In this document: positions 6,747-15,774 of the stretch, piece by piece
Numbering within the stretch: position 1 is the first letter of the stretch
Layout: every line of letters starts with the position of its first letter
Assembly (NCBI GenBank): GCA_946407895.1
Contig: CAMJQA010000001.1
Location: 62,001 to 126,000 of the forward strand
Reading direction: 5' to 3'
Length of the DNA: 64,000 nucleotides
DNA from: an uncultured Prevotellaceae bacterium
GTDB lineage: Bacteria; Bacteroidota; Bacteroidia; Bacteroidales; Bacteroidaceae
The notes under the pieces: model-generated
What the model saw: the letters and a program-made list of their open reading frames with translations, nothing else
Told to the model about the DNA's origin: nothing
Database searches by the model: none
Made by a program: the position numbers and the translations under genes

Positions 6747-8351
6747 ATGAAACCGGTAGCAAAATTACTCTTTGTTATGGGCCTGCTTGCCTGGAATGTG
6801 CGGTTGCAGGCCGAAGTGAACATTATCCCTAAACCCACCCTGGTGGAAGAACTGCCCGGCCGTTTCCTGCTGAAGAACGGCACATCGATTGGCGTCAGCA
6901 GCGAGAGCCTTGCCCCTGCGGCCAACTATCTGCAGGAAATGCTCTCCAAGGCCACTGGCTTCAATATAAAGACAGGCAGAAAGGCAGGCAAGGTGCAGCT
7001 GAACCTTACCGCCCCAGACGAGGCTGACGAGAGCTATACCTTGGAGGCCAGCAAGAAAGGCATTGTCATCAACGCTCATAGCTATCGAGGCATCATAAAC
7101 GGTATAGCCACACTGCGCCAGCTGCTGCCGCCTGAAATAGAATGCGACACGAAGGCTGAGGGCGTGGAATGGACCATTCCCGCAGTACGCATACAGGACC
7201 GTCCTAACTTCCATTGGCGCGGTCTTATGCTGGACCCCGTGCGCCACTTCTATTCCATCGAAGAGACTAAGCGCCTGCTGGACGATATGGCACTCTATAA
7301 GCTAAACAAGTTCCACTGGCACCTGACCGACGACCAGGCCTATCGCATAGAGATAAAAGCCTACCCCGCACTGACCACTATGGGTGCATGGCATCCCTTC
7401 AACGAACTTGACAGGGGCTGCCTGGAACGGGCCGGGAAGGAGAACAACGCAGCCTTCCTGATCCCCCGCAAGTTTATTCGCGAGGTTGACGGACAGGAAC
7501 TCTACGGCGGATTCTACACGCAGGATGAGATACGCGATGTTGTGGCTTACGCCGCAGTTCGCGGTATTGACGTCATCCCAGAGCTGGACATGCCTGGCCA
7601 CAACTCGGTGGCCTGCCAGTGCTACCCCTTCCTGAGCTGCACAAACAACGGCATCAGCCCTCTATGCCTGGGACGCGAAACCACCCTTGAGTTTGCGCAG
7701 AAGGTCTATAAGGAGGTCTTCAAAATCTTCCCCTACGAATATGTGAGCATCGGGGGCGACGAGGTTGACCGCAGCAGATGGGCACAATGCACCGACTGCC
7801 AGCAGCGCATACAGAAAGAAGGCCTGAAGGACGTCAGCGAGCTTCAAGCCTGGTTTACCAAGGAGATGGAGAAATTCTTCAACGCCAACGGAAAGCGCAT
7901 CCTGGGATGGGACGAGATACTGGAAGGCGGACTATCAAAGACAGCTACCGTGCACTGGTGGCGCGGCGATCATACCGATGTCACCCAACGCGCCACACAG
8001 ATGGGCAATGAAGTGGTGCTCTGCCCCTTCACCTTCTGCTATTTCGACTACCCTCAAGACAATAGTACGCTGCGGCATATCTACGAAGGCGATATCGTAC
8101 CCACTGACCTCAATGCCGAACAGCTGAAGCTCATCAAGGGGATGCAGGCCAACATCTGGGGCGAATGGATTCCCACAGTAGAACGTATGCACTGGCAAGT
8201 ATTCCCCCGCGCCCTTGCCCTGGCCGAGAAGGCCTGGACACCACGAGCAGACCAGCAGTGGGAGGACTTCCTGCCACGACTGAAGAGTCACCTGCCACGC
8301 CTTGAGGCAAGGGGCATCAAATACCGCCCGCTACAGACGAACAGGCCGTAA
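6747..8351 (+). CDS. Beta-N-acetylhexosaminidase, GH20, secreted
   Basis: This 534-residue enzyme removes terminal beta-GlcNAc or GalNAc from glycans such as mucin or N-glycan chains. It has a cleavable signal peptide (MKPVAKLLFVMGLLAWNVRLQA), an N-terminal GH20b-like domain (about 25-150), and a catalytic barrel with FHWRGLMLDPVRHFYS, KFHWHLTDDQAYRIEIK and the paired catalytic Asp338-Glu339 in GGDEVDRSRW. MQANIWGEW closes the active site. The length fits single-barrel GH20 enzymes without extra binding modules. It has its own promoter and a convergent terminator shared with metK, so it is probably monocistronic. Confidence 0.95.
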   Translation: MKPVAKLLFVMGLLAWNVRLQAEVNIIPKPTLVEELPGRFLLKNGTSIGVSSESLAPAANYLQEMLSKATGFNIKTGRKAGKVQLNLTAPDEADESYTLEASKKGIVINAHSYRGIINGIATLRQLLPPEIECDTKAEGVEWTIPAVRIQDRPNFHWRGLMLDPVRHFYSIEETKRLLDDMALYKLNKFHWHLTDDQAYRIEIKAYPALTTMGAWHPFNELDRGCLERAGKENNAAFLIPRKFIREVDGQELYGGFYTQDEIRDVVAYAAVRGIDVIPELDMPGHNSVACQCYPFLSCTNNGISPLCLGRETTLEFAQKVYKEVFKIFPYEYVSIGGDEVDRSRWAQCTDCQQRIQKEGLKDVSELQAWFTKEMEKFFNANGKRILGWDEILEGGLSKTATVHWWRGDHTDVTQRATQMGNEVVLCPFTFCYFDYPQDNSTLRHIYEGDIVPTDLNAEQLKLIKGMQANIWGEWIPTVERMHWQVFPRALALAEKAWTPRADQQWEDFLPRLKSHLPRLEARGIKYRPLQTNRP

Positions 8352-8356
8352 GAAGG

Positions 8357-8404
8357 TTCAAAGGTTCAAAAGCTCAAAATCCCGAACTTTTGAACCTTTG
8401 AACT
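8357..8404. terminator. Convergent bidirectional terminator between GH20 gene and metK
   Basis: A perfect 17-bp inverted repeat, GTTCAAAGGTTCAAAAG at 8357-8373 and its complement at 8388-8404, with a 14-base loop, lies between the two convergent stop codons. The arms are built from TTCAAA repeats. There is no long T tract, but the position suits a hairpin ending both transcripts. Confidence 0.65.
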
Positions 8405-8410
8405 TTTGAA

Positions 8411-9667
8411 CTACAAATTGAACGCCTGGCGGATACAATCCACATAGTCCAACTTCTCCCAGGTGAAAAGTTCCACCTCGACCACCTTCGTTTCCTGATA
8501 GAGTGATTCATAGCGCTTGACCACCTTGCGCGGCTGGCGCCCCATGTGACCGTATGCTGCCGTCTCCTCATAGATGGGATTGCGCAACTTCAGCCGCTGC
8601 TCAATGGCATAGGGGCGCAGGTCGAACAATTCCTGTATCTTTGCAGCAATCTCACCATCGGACAGGCTTACGTGGCTGCGGCCATAAGTGTTTACATATA
8701 CACTGACCGGATCTGCCACCCCAATTGCATAGCTTATCTGCACAAGCACCTCATCGGCCACACCTGCTGCAACCATGTTCTTGGCAATATGCCGGGCGGC
8801 GTAGGCTGCTGAGCGATCTACCTTCGAAGGGTCCTTGCCACTGAAGGCACCGCCTCCGTGAGCCCCCTTGCCACCGTATGTGTCCACAATAATCTTACGG
8901 CCCGTCAGGCCAGTGTCTCCGTGAGGCCCTCCAATGACGAACTTACCTGTGGGGTTAACATGGTAGGTTATGCGGTCGTTGAAGAGATTACGTATCCGCT
9001 CATCGTGAATTTCTTCCCTAACCCTCGGTACCAGGATATTGATGACATCCTCCCTGATGCGCTGCTGCATACGTTCGTCGGTATCGAACTCATCGTGCTG
9101 GGTGGACAATACGATGGTGTCAATGCGAACCGGACGGTTCTCATCGTCATATTCAATAGTCACCTGGCTCTTGGCATCGGGGCGCAGATAGGTCATCTGG
9201 CGTCCCTCGCGCCGGATATCGGCCAAGGTACGCAGCAGGTGGTGAGCCAGGTCCAGGCTCAGAGGGATGTAGTTCTCCGTTTCGTTGGTGGCATAGCCGA
9301 ACATCATGCCCTGGTCTCCGGCACCCTGTTGCTCCGGCACCTGACGGTTTACACCCCGGTTGATGTCATCGCTTTGCTCGTGTATGGCACTGAGCACACC
9401 GCATGAGTTCCCATCGAACATATACTCGCTCTTGGTATAGCCAATGCGGTTGATAACCTCGCGAGCTATGCGCTGCAGGTCAACGTAGGCCGTTGTCTTT
9501 ATCTCCCCGGCCAGCACCACCTGCCCGGTTGTAACGAGTGTTTCGCATGCCACCTTGGCCTGCGGGTCGAATGCCAGCAACTTGTCCAGCACGGCATCAC
9601 TGATTTGATCGGCCACCTTGTCGGGATGGCCCTCACTTACAGATTCAGAAGTAAATAAATAACCCAT
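8411..9667 (-). CDS. metK: S-adenosylmethionine synthetase
   Basis: A 418-residue cytosolic enzyme making S-adenosylmethionine from methionine and ATP. Family signatures include [20 protein letters not shown] at the N-terminus (ATP/methionine site), [12 protein letters not shown] near residue 115 and the phosphate loop [16 protein letters not shown] near residue 275. The length is slightly above the E. coli enzyme, usual for Bacteroidetes. The ATG at 9667 is preceded by a leader of about 225 bases holding a SAM-II-like aptamer, implying feedback control by its own product. Confidence 0.97.
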   Translation of the reverse strand: MGYLFTSESVSEGHPDKVADQISDAVLDKLLAFDPQAKVACETLVTTGQVVLAGEIKTTAYVDLQRIAREVINRIGYTKSEYMFDGNSCGVLSAIHEQSDDINRGVNRQVPEQQGAGDQGMMFGYATNETENYIPLSLDLAHHLLRTLADIRREGRQMTYLRPDAKSQVTIEYDDENRPVRIDTIVLSTQHDEFDTDERMQQRIREDVINILVPRVREEIHDERIRNLFNDRITYHVNPTGKFVIGGPHGDTGLTGRKIIVDTYGGKGAHGGGAFSGKDPSKVDRSAAYAARHIAKNMVAAGVADEVLVQISYAIGVADPVSVYVNTYGRSHVSLSDGEIAAKIQELFDLRPYAIEQRLKLRNPIYEETAAYGHMGRQPRKVVKRYESLYQETKVVEVELFTWEKLDYVDCIRQAFNL

Positions 9668-9730
9668 AGCAAAATAAATTTAAATCCTTTAAAATGCGCG
9701 GAAAAGACCTTGGGGCAGAATGCATGACAA

Positions 9731-9844
9731 TTAAAGGAGCGGTTTGCGCAGAGGGTGGTTCACTTCAACCTTGCTGATTTGTGCAATATCAGAAGACGAT
9801 AGCCTCAATCCCTCACAGGGTGTCCAAAATTGTCGTTTTAGCAT
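9731..9844 (-). CDS. Possible 37-codon leader ORF starting inside the SAM-II aptamer
   Basis: An ATG at 9844-9842 lies within the conserved AATGCTAAA of the aptamer and opens a 37-residue frame (MLKRQFWTPCEG...) ending 63 bases before metK. Nothing proves translation, and the peptide matches no family I recognise. It is listed because SAM-dependent folding would bury its start codon. It could equally be chance. Confidence 0.2.
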   Translation of the reverse strand: MLKRQFWTPCEGLRLSSSDIAQISKVEVNHPLRKPLL

Positions 9845-9885
9845 TTTTTTGTGTGGTTGCAAGCAGCCCAAATCTATCCACATCC
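9834..9885 (-). promoter_or_regulatory. SAM-II-like riboswitch in the metK leader
   Basis: Read on the minus strand: P1 is TGTGG (9882-9878) pairing with CCACA (9856-9852). The loop holds GATTTGGGC and then CTTGCAA just before the 3' P1 strand. P1 is followed by an A-rich run and ATGCTAAAACG. TTTGG in the loop can pair with CTAAA downstream, forming the H-type pseudoknot typical of SAM-II. The arrangement follows the SAM-II consensus (stem, ATTT..TTGCAA loop, AAATG..GCTAAA tail). It begins about 8 bases after the predicted transcription start. Identification is by eye from the consensus. Confidence 0.72.
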
Positions 9886-9897
9886 TTTTTCGGGTGG

Positions 9898-9929
9898 CAA
9901 AGGTACGAATAAGTGAGAGATAATGCAAA
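9898..9929 (-). promoter_or_regulatory. metK promoter embedded in a repeat
   Basis: On the minus strand TTTG (9929-9926), exactly 20 bases, then TACCTTTG (9905-9898) is a perfect Bacteroidetes promoter. The same 31-base stretch recurs at 10012-9981 with one change in the -7 box, so the promoter is part of a repeated sequence. Confidence 0.8.
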
Positions 9930-9964
9930 TAAAATATCATTTTAATTTGATTATCCGAGCGAAA

Positions 9965-10225
9965 GTACCTTCGACGAAGTCAAGGGTACGAATAAGTGAG
10001 AGATAATGCAAATAAAACAACGTTTTCGTTAAGCCAACCGCCCAGAGCCATGCTTGCATGAGCTTTGGCATGGCGAGAAAAGGTGGGACGAAGTCCAACG
10101 TTTTAATTTGATTATCCGAGCGAAATGAAAGAGCAGCGAGAGAAAAGCCAAATATATTTGAGATTTTCCGAGGCGCAATTGAATAAGGGCAAAGGCCAAA
10201 GTACCTTTGACGAAGCCAAAGGTAC
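9965..10225. repeat. Repeat mosaic upstream of metK: promoter-like copy and GTAC-ended palindromes
   Basis: This gene-free stretch between metK and the GH2 gene is made of repeated blocks. A second promoter-like copy reads TTTG, 20 bases, TACCCTTG on the minus strand (10012-9981). A 25-bp palindrome GTACCTTTG..CAAAGGTAC occurs perfectly at 10201-10225 and imperfectly at 9965-9989; each arm carries a TACCTTTG-like box, so one faces each direction. A 21-base block (TTTAATTTGATTATCCGAGCG) occurs at 9940-9961 and again from about 10101. No gene is supported here. Confidence 0.7.
10019..10102 (-). repeat. 84-bp dispersed repeat bounded by AACGTT (copy 2)
   Basis: The reverse complement of the element at 5030-5113, the same length and about four differences. 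It sits between the duplicated blocks GCAAATAAAA and TTTTAATTTGATTATCCGAG. The other copy of these blocks (9925-9961) has only about five bases in that place, so this looks like an occupied site beside an empty one. Confidence 0.85.
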
Positions 10226-10259
10226 AATGACGCTAGTGAGAAGCAATAAGAAGGCGCGT

Positions 10260-12743
10260 CTATTTCGCCTTTATCTTTGCTGTAGCAGGAAGCAATCCTG
10301 ATGACTCAACACTGATTCGGGCGGTTCCCTTCTTTCCGTTGGAGATAATACCCACCACCAGCTGCCCCTTGAAGAGCTTCATGGTGGGGAGGGTGAAGAC
10401 CTCGAAGGAAGTGGCATCGCCATTGCAGATACCCTTGAAGTCGGCAGCTCCGCTCACCTGGACGTTTACCTGGCAATCGGCTTCGGGACACAGGTTGCCG
10501 TCCTCATCAACAGCCTGAACCACATAGAAAGCCATATCCTCGCCATCGGCACGAAGCGTCTTGTGACCACGATACTCATCGAGCGACTGCTGCCTGACGG
10601 TAAGACGGCAGGGAACTCCGGCAGTACGGCAAACGCTCTCACCCCTGCGCACGCCTTTGTCATCATAAACCACTACGCGTACTTCACCCGGTTCGTACTT
10701 GACATTGTTCCAGCGCAGGCGGTAGCGGTCAATCAACGGGTCGGTTTCACTGGCAATGCGACTACCGTCGGGATTAGCTTTCGCATCGAGACGCTTGGTG
10801 ATGCGTCCCTGGCTCTTCCCGTTGACGAACAGCTCGGCAGTGGGATAGTTGGTATAGCAAAAGACAGGCGTTACCTCCCCCTCGCGGCCAGGCCAGGTCC
10901 AATGAGGCAACAGATGGATGGTCTCAGCCTCCTTGTTCCAGCGGCTGCGATAGAGCCAATAGCGATCCTTGGGCAGGCCTGCCAGGTCGAAGATGCCGAA
11001 GTAGCTGCTTCGTGCATTCACGCGGTCGTCATAGGGGGTGGGTTCACCCAAGTAGTCGAATCCCGTCCACACGAATTCGCCTATCACCCAATCGTTGTCA
11101 TCCTGCAGGACCCAATCGTCCTCGGGGATGTTGGACCAGCGGCAGGCCTCCAGGTCATAGGAGCAGCACTGTCCGTCGGGATAGGTCTTGTCATTGACGC
11201 GAACCACAGGGAACTTATAGACGCCACGACTGCTGATGGTGGAAGCTGTCTCGCTGCCCAGCACGAATTTCTGATGCAGGCGGTTGTATGCGGTCTGGTA
11301 TCTGGTTGTACGATAGTTCAGCCCAACGATGTCAATACCGTCGGCAAAACCAGACTCTATGACGTCGTCCCAACGGTCAAGCCCTGCGGTACAGAGGCGG
11401 GAGGGGTCGAGGGCGTGGGCCATGTCCTGCATGGCCAGCATCATCTGCGTGCCCTTACGATTGGTCTGTTCGGGAATCTCGTTGCCCAGGCTCCACATGA
11501 CGATACTTGGATGCAGGCGGTTGGCCAGGATGAGGTTCTCCAGGTCGCGCTGCCACCATTCGTTATAGAAACGGTTATACCCGTTCTTGCACTTCGGATA
11601 GATCCACATGTCGAACGACTCGGCCATGACGAGCATTCCCAGCGAGTCGCAAACGTCCATCTGCCACTGTGACGGCATGTTGTGGGAGGTGCGGATGGCA
11701 TCGCAGCCCATGGCCTTGAGCAACTCCACCTGGCGTACAAGGGCCGCCTTGTTGACGGCTGCGCCAATCATACCCAAGTCGTGATGCAGACAGACGCCGC
11801 GGAACTTACGCGTCTTGCCGTTCAGCTGGAAACCCTGTGCAGCCGTATAGGATATGGTGCGGATGCCTACACGGCGGGTGACCTCATCCGTCACCCTCCC
11901 CTGCGCATCCATCACCTTCACCCTCAAGGGATACAACTGCGGATGCTCGGGAGACCAGAAAGAGACCTTGGCAAGACTCAGTTGGGCATGGGCCTTACCG
12001 CCACGCACGCCCACTTCCGCCCGGCTACCGCAGAGTTCTATCTGCACGCGGTCAGACTCATCACACCCGAGGAGCGAGACATCGACATTCACTTGCGCCG
12101 TGCGCTGAGACTGGTGAATGGATAAGGTACGCATGTCTACTCCCCACATATCCACCGCCTTCCGGGCCGTCTGGATGAGCGTAACGGGCCGGAACAGGCC
12201 TGCTCCAGGATACCAGCGGCTGCTCTCGGGCAGATTGCGCAGGCGCACGGCCAGCACATTCCGGGCATCGCCCTTTTTTATATAAGGCGTGACGTCGATA
12301 TTAAATGCATTGTACCCGTACTTCCATTCCCCGGCCTTCCTGCCGTTCACATAGACCTCCGGTTCGGCCATGGCTCCGTCGAAATTGAGAATGACGCGCG
12401 CGGCATCGGCTGCGACGGCGAAATGGCGGCGATACCATCCTATCCCCGTCCAGGGAAGGCTGCCCGTGCGGCCCGTCTTCTCGGTTGCCACGCTCTCCCC
12501 GTTCTGCTCGATGGCTACGGTCTGCTTGTCGTTGTTGTTGTCGAAGGGGCCGCTGATGGCCCAGTCGTGGGGCACCGTTACGGACTGCCAGCCGGAATCA
12601 TCGTAGCCGGCATCGGCAAAACGGGCCTCGTCGGCTCGGATAAACTTCCAGTCGCTCTTCAGCATAAGCTCGGTACGAGCGGGTTGTGCACTGGCGGTAA
12701 CTGTTGCTGCAAAGGTCAGCAGGAGGAATAATAAACGTCTCAT
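10260..12743 (-). CDS. Beta-galactosidase-type glycoside hydrolase, GH2, exported
   Basis: An 827-residue GH2 enzyme with a signal peptide (MRRLLFLLLTFAATVTASAQ). The N-terminal jelly roll includes VPHDWAISGPFD and GWYRRHF; an Ig-like linker follows, then the barrel with KFRGVCLHHDLGMIG, the acid/base Glu in MWSLGNEIPEQ and a putative nucleophile Glu in WVIGEFVWTGFDYLGEPTPY. The C-terminal region has the extra Ig-like domains common in Bacteroidetes GH2 proteins. The likely substrate is a beta-galactoside side chain. The start is ATG 12743, 24 bases after the end of the FAD oxidoreductase gene, so co-transcription is possible. Confidence 0.92.
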   Translation of the reverse strand: MRRLLFLLLTFAATVTASAQPARTELMLKSDWKFIRADEARFADAGYDDSGWQSVTVPHDWAISGPFDNNNDKQTVAIEQNGESVATEKTGRTGSLPWTGIGWYRRHFAVAADAARVILNFDGAMAEPEVYVNGRKAGEWKYGYNAFNIDVTPYIKKGDARNVLAVRLRNLPESSRWYPGAGLFRPVTLIQTARKAVDMWGVDMRTLSIHQSQRTAQVNVDVSLLGCDESDRVQIELCGSRAEVGVRGGKAHAQLSLAKVSFWSPEHPQLYPLRVKVMDAQGRVTDEVTRRVGIRTISYTAAQGFQLNGKTRKFRGVCLHHDLGMIGAAVNKAALVRQVELLKAMGCDAIRTSHNMPSQWQMDVCDSLGMLVMAESFDMWIYPKCKNGYNRFYNEWWQRDLENLILANRLHPSIVMWSLGNEIPEQTNRKGTQMMLAMQDMAHALDPSRLCTAGLDRWDDVIESGFADGIDIVGLNYRTTRYQTAYNRLHQKFVLGSETASTISSRGVYKFPVVRVNDKTYPDGQCCSYDLEACRWSNIPEDDWVLQDDNDWVIGEFVWTGFDYLGEPTPYDDRVNARSSYFGIFDLAGLPKDRYWLYRSRWNKEAETIHLLPHWTWPGREGEVTPVFCYTNYPTAELFVNGKSQGRITKRLDAKANPDGSRIASETDPLIDRYRLRWNNVKYEPGEVRVVVYDDKGVRRGESVCRTAGVPCRLTVRQQSLDEYRGHKTLRADGEDMAFYVVQAVDEDGNLCPEADCQVNVQVSGAADFKGICNGDATSFEVFTLPTMKLFKGQLVVGIISNGKKGTARISVESSGLLPATAKIKAK

Positions 12744-12767
12744 GAGATACTACAGGATTATGAGTTA

Positions 12768-15700
12768 TTAATATTGTTGCTTAGGTGATGTACAGGCATT
12801 GACGAGATAGACAATGCTCATATAGGGTACGCCCGTGTTGGCCTGGAGCCCGATCTCGCAGGTGCGGCTGTTGCTGTAGCCCGCCTGGATGTGGTTGGCC
12901 AAGAGTTGCGGGCGGAGCTTGCGCAGGGCGTAGCGGTTCAGTTCGGGGTGGGTGAAGCCCTTGTCGCCGGCAAAGCCGCAGCATCCCACGCCCTCGGGCA
13001 GACAGACGCGGGTGGAACAGAGACGGGCCAGGGCTATGAGATACTTGTCGGCTCCCATCTCGCGGGTGGAGCAGGTGAGATGGAGGGCTATGGGGAGGTC
13101 GGAGGGATGGAACTGCAGGCGGTGGACGAGGTAGGTCATGATGAACTCGGCGGGCTCGTAGAGCTTCATGCCGGTGATGACGCGGCGCATGCGGTGGAGG
13201 CAGGGGCTCTGGTCGCAGAGCACGGGGTAGCGGCCGTGGGCGGAGGCTTCCCAGAGGGCTTTCTCCAGCTCGGCGCTCTTGCGGTCGGCTATGTCCGGCA
13301 TGCCCTTGCTCTCCCATATCTGGCCGCAGCACAGGCCTTCCATCCCCGCGGGGAAGACGACTTCGTAGCCGCCCTTCTCCAGCAGCCGGACGGTTTCCTC
13401 CACGAGGGGGTTCAGGGCCGGCGCCCCCTTGGGCAGCCCCATCGTCTGGTTGATGCAGCTGGGCAAATATACGACCTTGTCGGCCGTATGATGAGCGGCG
13501 GGCAGCGTGCTGGCATCCGGCTGGCGGCGGCTGCGCGGCATGGCGGTGGTCCAGAGGGGAAGCCCCATGCGGTGGAGGCCGCGGCTAAGACGCGTCATCA
13601 GCGCAGTGCCCAGCACGCTGTGGCCCAGGCTGGCAACGTCGAGCACGAGGCGCAGGCCCGTCTTGGCGCCGGCCAGGTGGCGGGCCGCGAACGCGCCGGC
13701 ACGGCGGCCAGCGGGATGGCGGTTCATATCGAGCTGGCGGAGCAGGTGGGTGAGCTCGCCCGTATTGATTTTCATGGGGCACGAGGTGGCGCAGAGTCCG
13801 TCGGCGGCGCAGGTCTCATTGCCGTAGTAACGGTACTGCCTGCGCAGGGCGGCGAGCCGGGCGGGGTCGGCGCCCGTGGCCTGCAGCTGGCACATCTCGC
13901 GCTGAACGGCTATGCGCATGCGGCTGGAGAGCGTCAGGCCGCATGAAAGGCAGTTGACCTCGCAGAAGCCGCACTCGATGCACTTGTTGGCCCGCTGCAC
14001 CTGGGCTACGGTCTGCCGGGCGGTGGAGCGCGAGGGGCTGGCCAGGTGGCTGCCGCCGTCGGGAACGCTGCCGTAGTCGAAGCTGAGCACGGGCAGGGGT
14101 TTCAGGGACCTGATGAAGCAGTCGGGGTCGTCGTTGAAGATGACGCCGGGGTTCAGCAGTCCGGCCGGGTCGAAGATGGCCTTCAGCCGCTGCATGACGG
14201 CGTAGGCCCGGTCGCCCCATTCGTAGCGCACGAAGGGGGCCATGTTGCGGCCCGTGCCGTGCTCGGCCTTCAGGGAGCCGCCGTACTGCCCGACCACCAG
14301 GCGGGCCACGTCGCGCATCATGCGGGCATAGCGGTCCACCTCGGCGGGGTCCTGGAAGCTCTGGTTCAGGATGAAGTGGTAGTTGCCCTCGAAGGCGTGG
14401 CCGTAGATGCAGGCATCGGCGTAGCCATGCTCGGCGATGAGCTGCTGGAGGCTGACGGTGGCCTCGGGCAGGACGTCGAGGGGGAAGGCCACGTCCTCGA
14501 TGAGGCACGAGGTGCCCACCGGGCGCGTACCGCCTACGGAGGGGAAGATGCCCGAGCGGATGGCCCAGTACCTGCCATAGACGGCGGGGTCCTCGGAGAA
14601 CTCGGCGGGCCGGTAGAGGCGGAAGCGGCCCAGGCAATCCCTGATGCGGGCTATCCGCGCCACGAGCTCGGCGTGGCTGGTGGCCTTCGTCTCGGTCAGG
14701 ATGGCCGTCAGGTTGCGGTAGTCGCCGGGCCCGACGCCCGCGATGCGACCGGCATCCACGTCGGCCTTGTATTGCAGGAAGACGGGGTCGTCAACGGCGC
14801 TGAGCGAGAGGTAGTCGAGCATCTCGGCGCTCTTCACCACCAGGTTCTCGGCGCTCATGGCCAGGTCGTCGGCGCCGGCCTCCAGGGCCTTCAGGGCCAC
14901 CACGGCCCGGCAGCTCTCCTGCATGGTGTGGAAATAGACCATGGCGGAGGCGCGGAAGGGGTATTCGCGCAGCGTATGCATGGTAACCTCGGAGAGGAAG
15001 GCCAGGGTACCCTCGCTGCCCACGATGGAGTGGGCGATGATGTCGAAGGGGTCGTCGTAGGCCACCAGGGGGCGCAGGTTCAGGCCGGTGACGTTCTTGA
15101 TGCTGTACTTGCGGCGGATGAGGGCCGAGAGGCCGGCGTCGGCGCGCACCTCGTCGCGCAGGGCCTCGATCTGGCGCAGGAAGTCGGGGTGCGTGGCGCG
15201 GAAGGATTGGCGGCTCTGGGGCGACCCGGTGTCGAGCACGGTGCCGTCGGCCAGTATGATGCGGGCCGAGACGAGCATGCGGTCGCTGTTGGCATGCACG
15301 CCGCAGTTCATGCCCGAGGCGTTGTTGCAGACAATGCCGCCCACCATGGCCGAGCCGATGCTGGCCGGGTCGGGAGGGAATACGCGGCCCAGGGGGCGCA
15401 GGATGTCGTTGACGCGGGCCCCCACCATCCCCGGCCCGAGGCGCACGGTGCCGTCGGGGAGGACTTGGCAGCCCTCCCAGTGCTTGCCGGCCACGATGAG
15501 GACGGAGTCGCTGAGGCTCTGGCCCGAGAGCGACGTGCCGGCGGCGCGGAAGGTGAAGGCGATGCCGTGCCGGGCGCAGGCCTGGACGAGGCGGGCCACC
15601 TCGGCCTCGCCGTCGGAGCGGACGACAACCTGCGGCACCAGGCGGTAGAAGCTGGCGTCGGTGCCCCAGCCAAGCCGGCGCAGCTCGTCGGTGTAGATGC

Positions 15701-15773
15701 GGTCGGCGGGCACGAACTGGCGGACGTCGGCCAGGAAGGAGGCAAGGGCCTCGGGGGATATACGGTTGCTCAT
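12768..15773 (-). CDS. FAD-linked oxidase fused to Fe-S/CCG-domain subunit (GlcD-GlcF-like; lactate or 2-hydroxyacid dehydrogenase type)
   Basis: This 1001-residue protein joins two usually separate subunits. The N-terminal half is a PCMH-type FAD domain (FRAAGTSLSGQS, DPASIGSAMVGGIVCNNASG) plus the FAD-oxidase C domain (KAEHGTGRNMAPFV). Next come two cysteine clusters (CIECGFCEVNC and CAADGLCATSCPMKI) expected to hold 4Fe-4S centres, and then CCG repeats (GLCCGQIWESKG, GCCGFAGDKG). Such proteins oxidise D-lactate, glycolate or similar acids and feed electrons to quinone. ATG 15773 is preferred over upstream in-frame starts because MSNRISPEALA begins the conserved part; this ATG follows the upstream TGA after one base, implying translational coupling. 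The gene is very GC-rich. Confidence 0.9.
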   Translation of the reverse strand: MSNRISPEALASFLADVRQFVPADRIYTDELRRLGWGTDASFYRLVPQVVVRSDGEAEVARLVQACARHGIAFTFRAAGTSLSGQSLSDSVLIVAGKHWEGCQVLPDGTVRLGPGMVGARVNDILRPLGRVFPPDPASIGSAMVGGIVCNNASGMNCGVHANSDRMLVSARIILADGTVLDTGSPQSRQSFRATHPDFLRQIEALRDEVRADAGLSALIRRKYSIKNVTGLNLRPLVAYDDPFDIIAHSIVGSEGTLAFLSEVTMHTLREYPFRASAMVYFHTMQESCRAVVALKALEAGADDLAMSAENLVVKSAEMLDYLSLSAVDDPVFLQYKADVDAGRIAGVGPGDYRNLTAILTETKATSHAELVARIARIRDCLGRFRLYRPAEFSEDPAVYGRYWAIRSGIFPSVGGTRPVGTSCLIEDVAFPLDVLPEATVSLQQLIAEHGYADACIYGHAFEGNYHFILNQSFQDPAEVDRYARMMRDVARLVVGQYGGSLKAEHGTGRNMAPFVRYEWGDRAYAVMQRLKAIFDPAGLLNPGVIFNDDPDCFIRSLKPLPVLSFDYGSVPDGGSHLASPSRSTARQTVAQVQRANKCIECGFCEVNCLSCGLTLSSRMRIAVQREMCQLQATGADPARLAALRRQYRYYGNETCAADGLCATSCPMKINTGELTHLLRQLDMNRHPAGRRAGAFAARHLAGAKTGLRLVLDVASLGHSVLGTALMTRLSRGLHRMGLPLWTTAMPRSRRQPDASTLPAAHHTADKVVYLPSCINQTMGLPKGAPALNPLVEETVRLLEKGGYEVVFPAGMEGLCCGQIWESKGMPDIADRKSAELEKALWEASAHGRYPVLCDQSPCLHRMRRVITGMKLYEPAEFIMTYLVHRLQFHPSDLPIALHLTCSTREMGADKYLIALARLCSTRVCLPEGVGCCGFAGDKGFTHPELNRYALRKLRPQLLANHIQAGYSNSRTCEIGLQANTGVPYMSIVYLVNACTSPKQQY

Positions 15774-15774
15774 A

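Noticed and set aside
9937-10227. A 96-codon minus-strand open frame across the metK upstream repeats
   Set aside because: It is made entirely of the repeat blocks and the 84-bp element; no gene-like start or conserved protein motif was seen.
12528-12545. GTTGTTGTTG stretch as a possible target of the predicted guide
   Set aside because: The match is limited to the simple GTT repeat inside a coding gene, without the rest of the guide.
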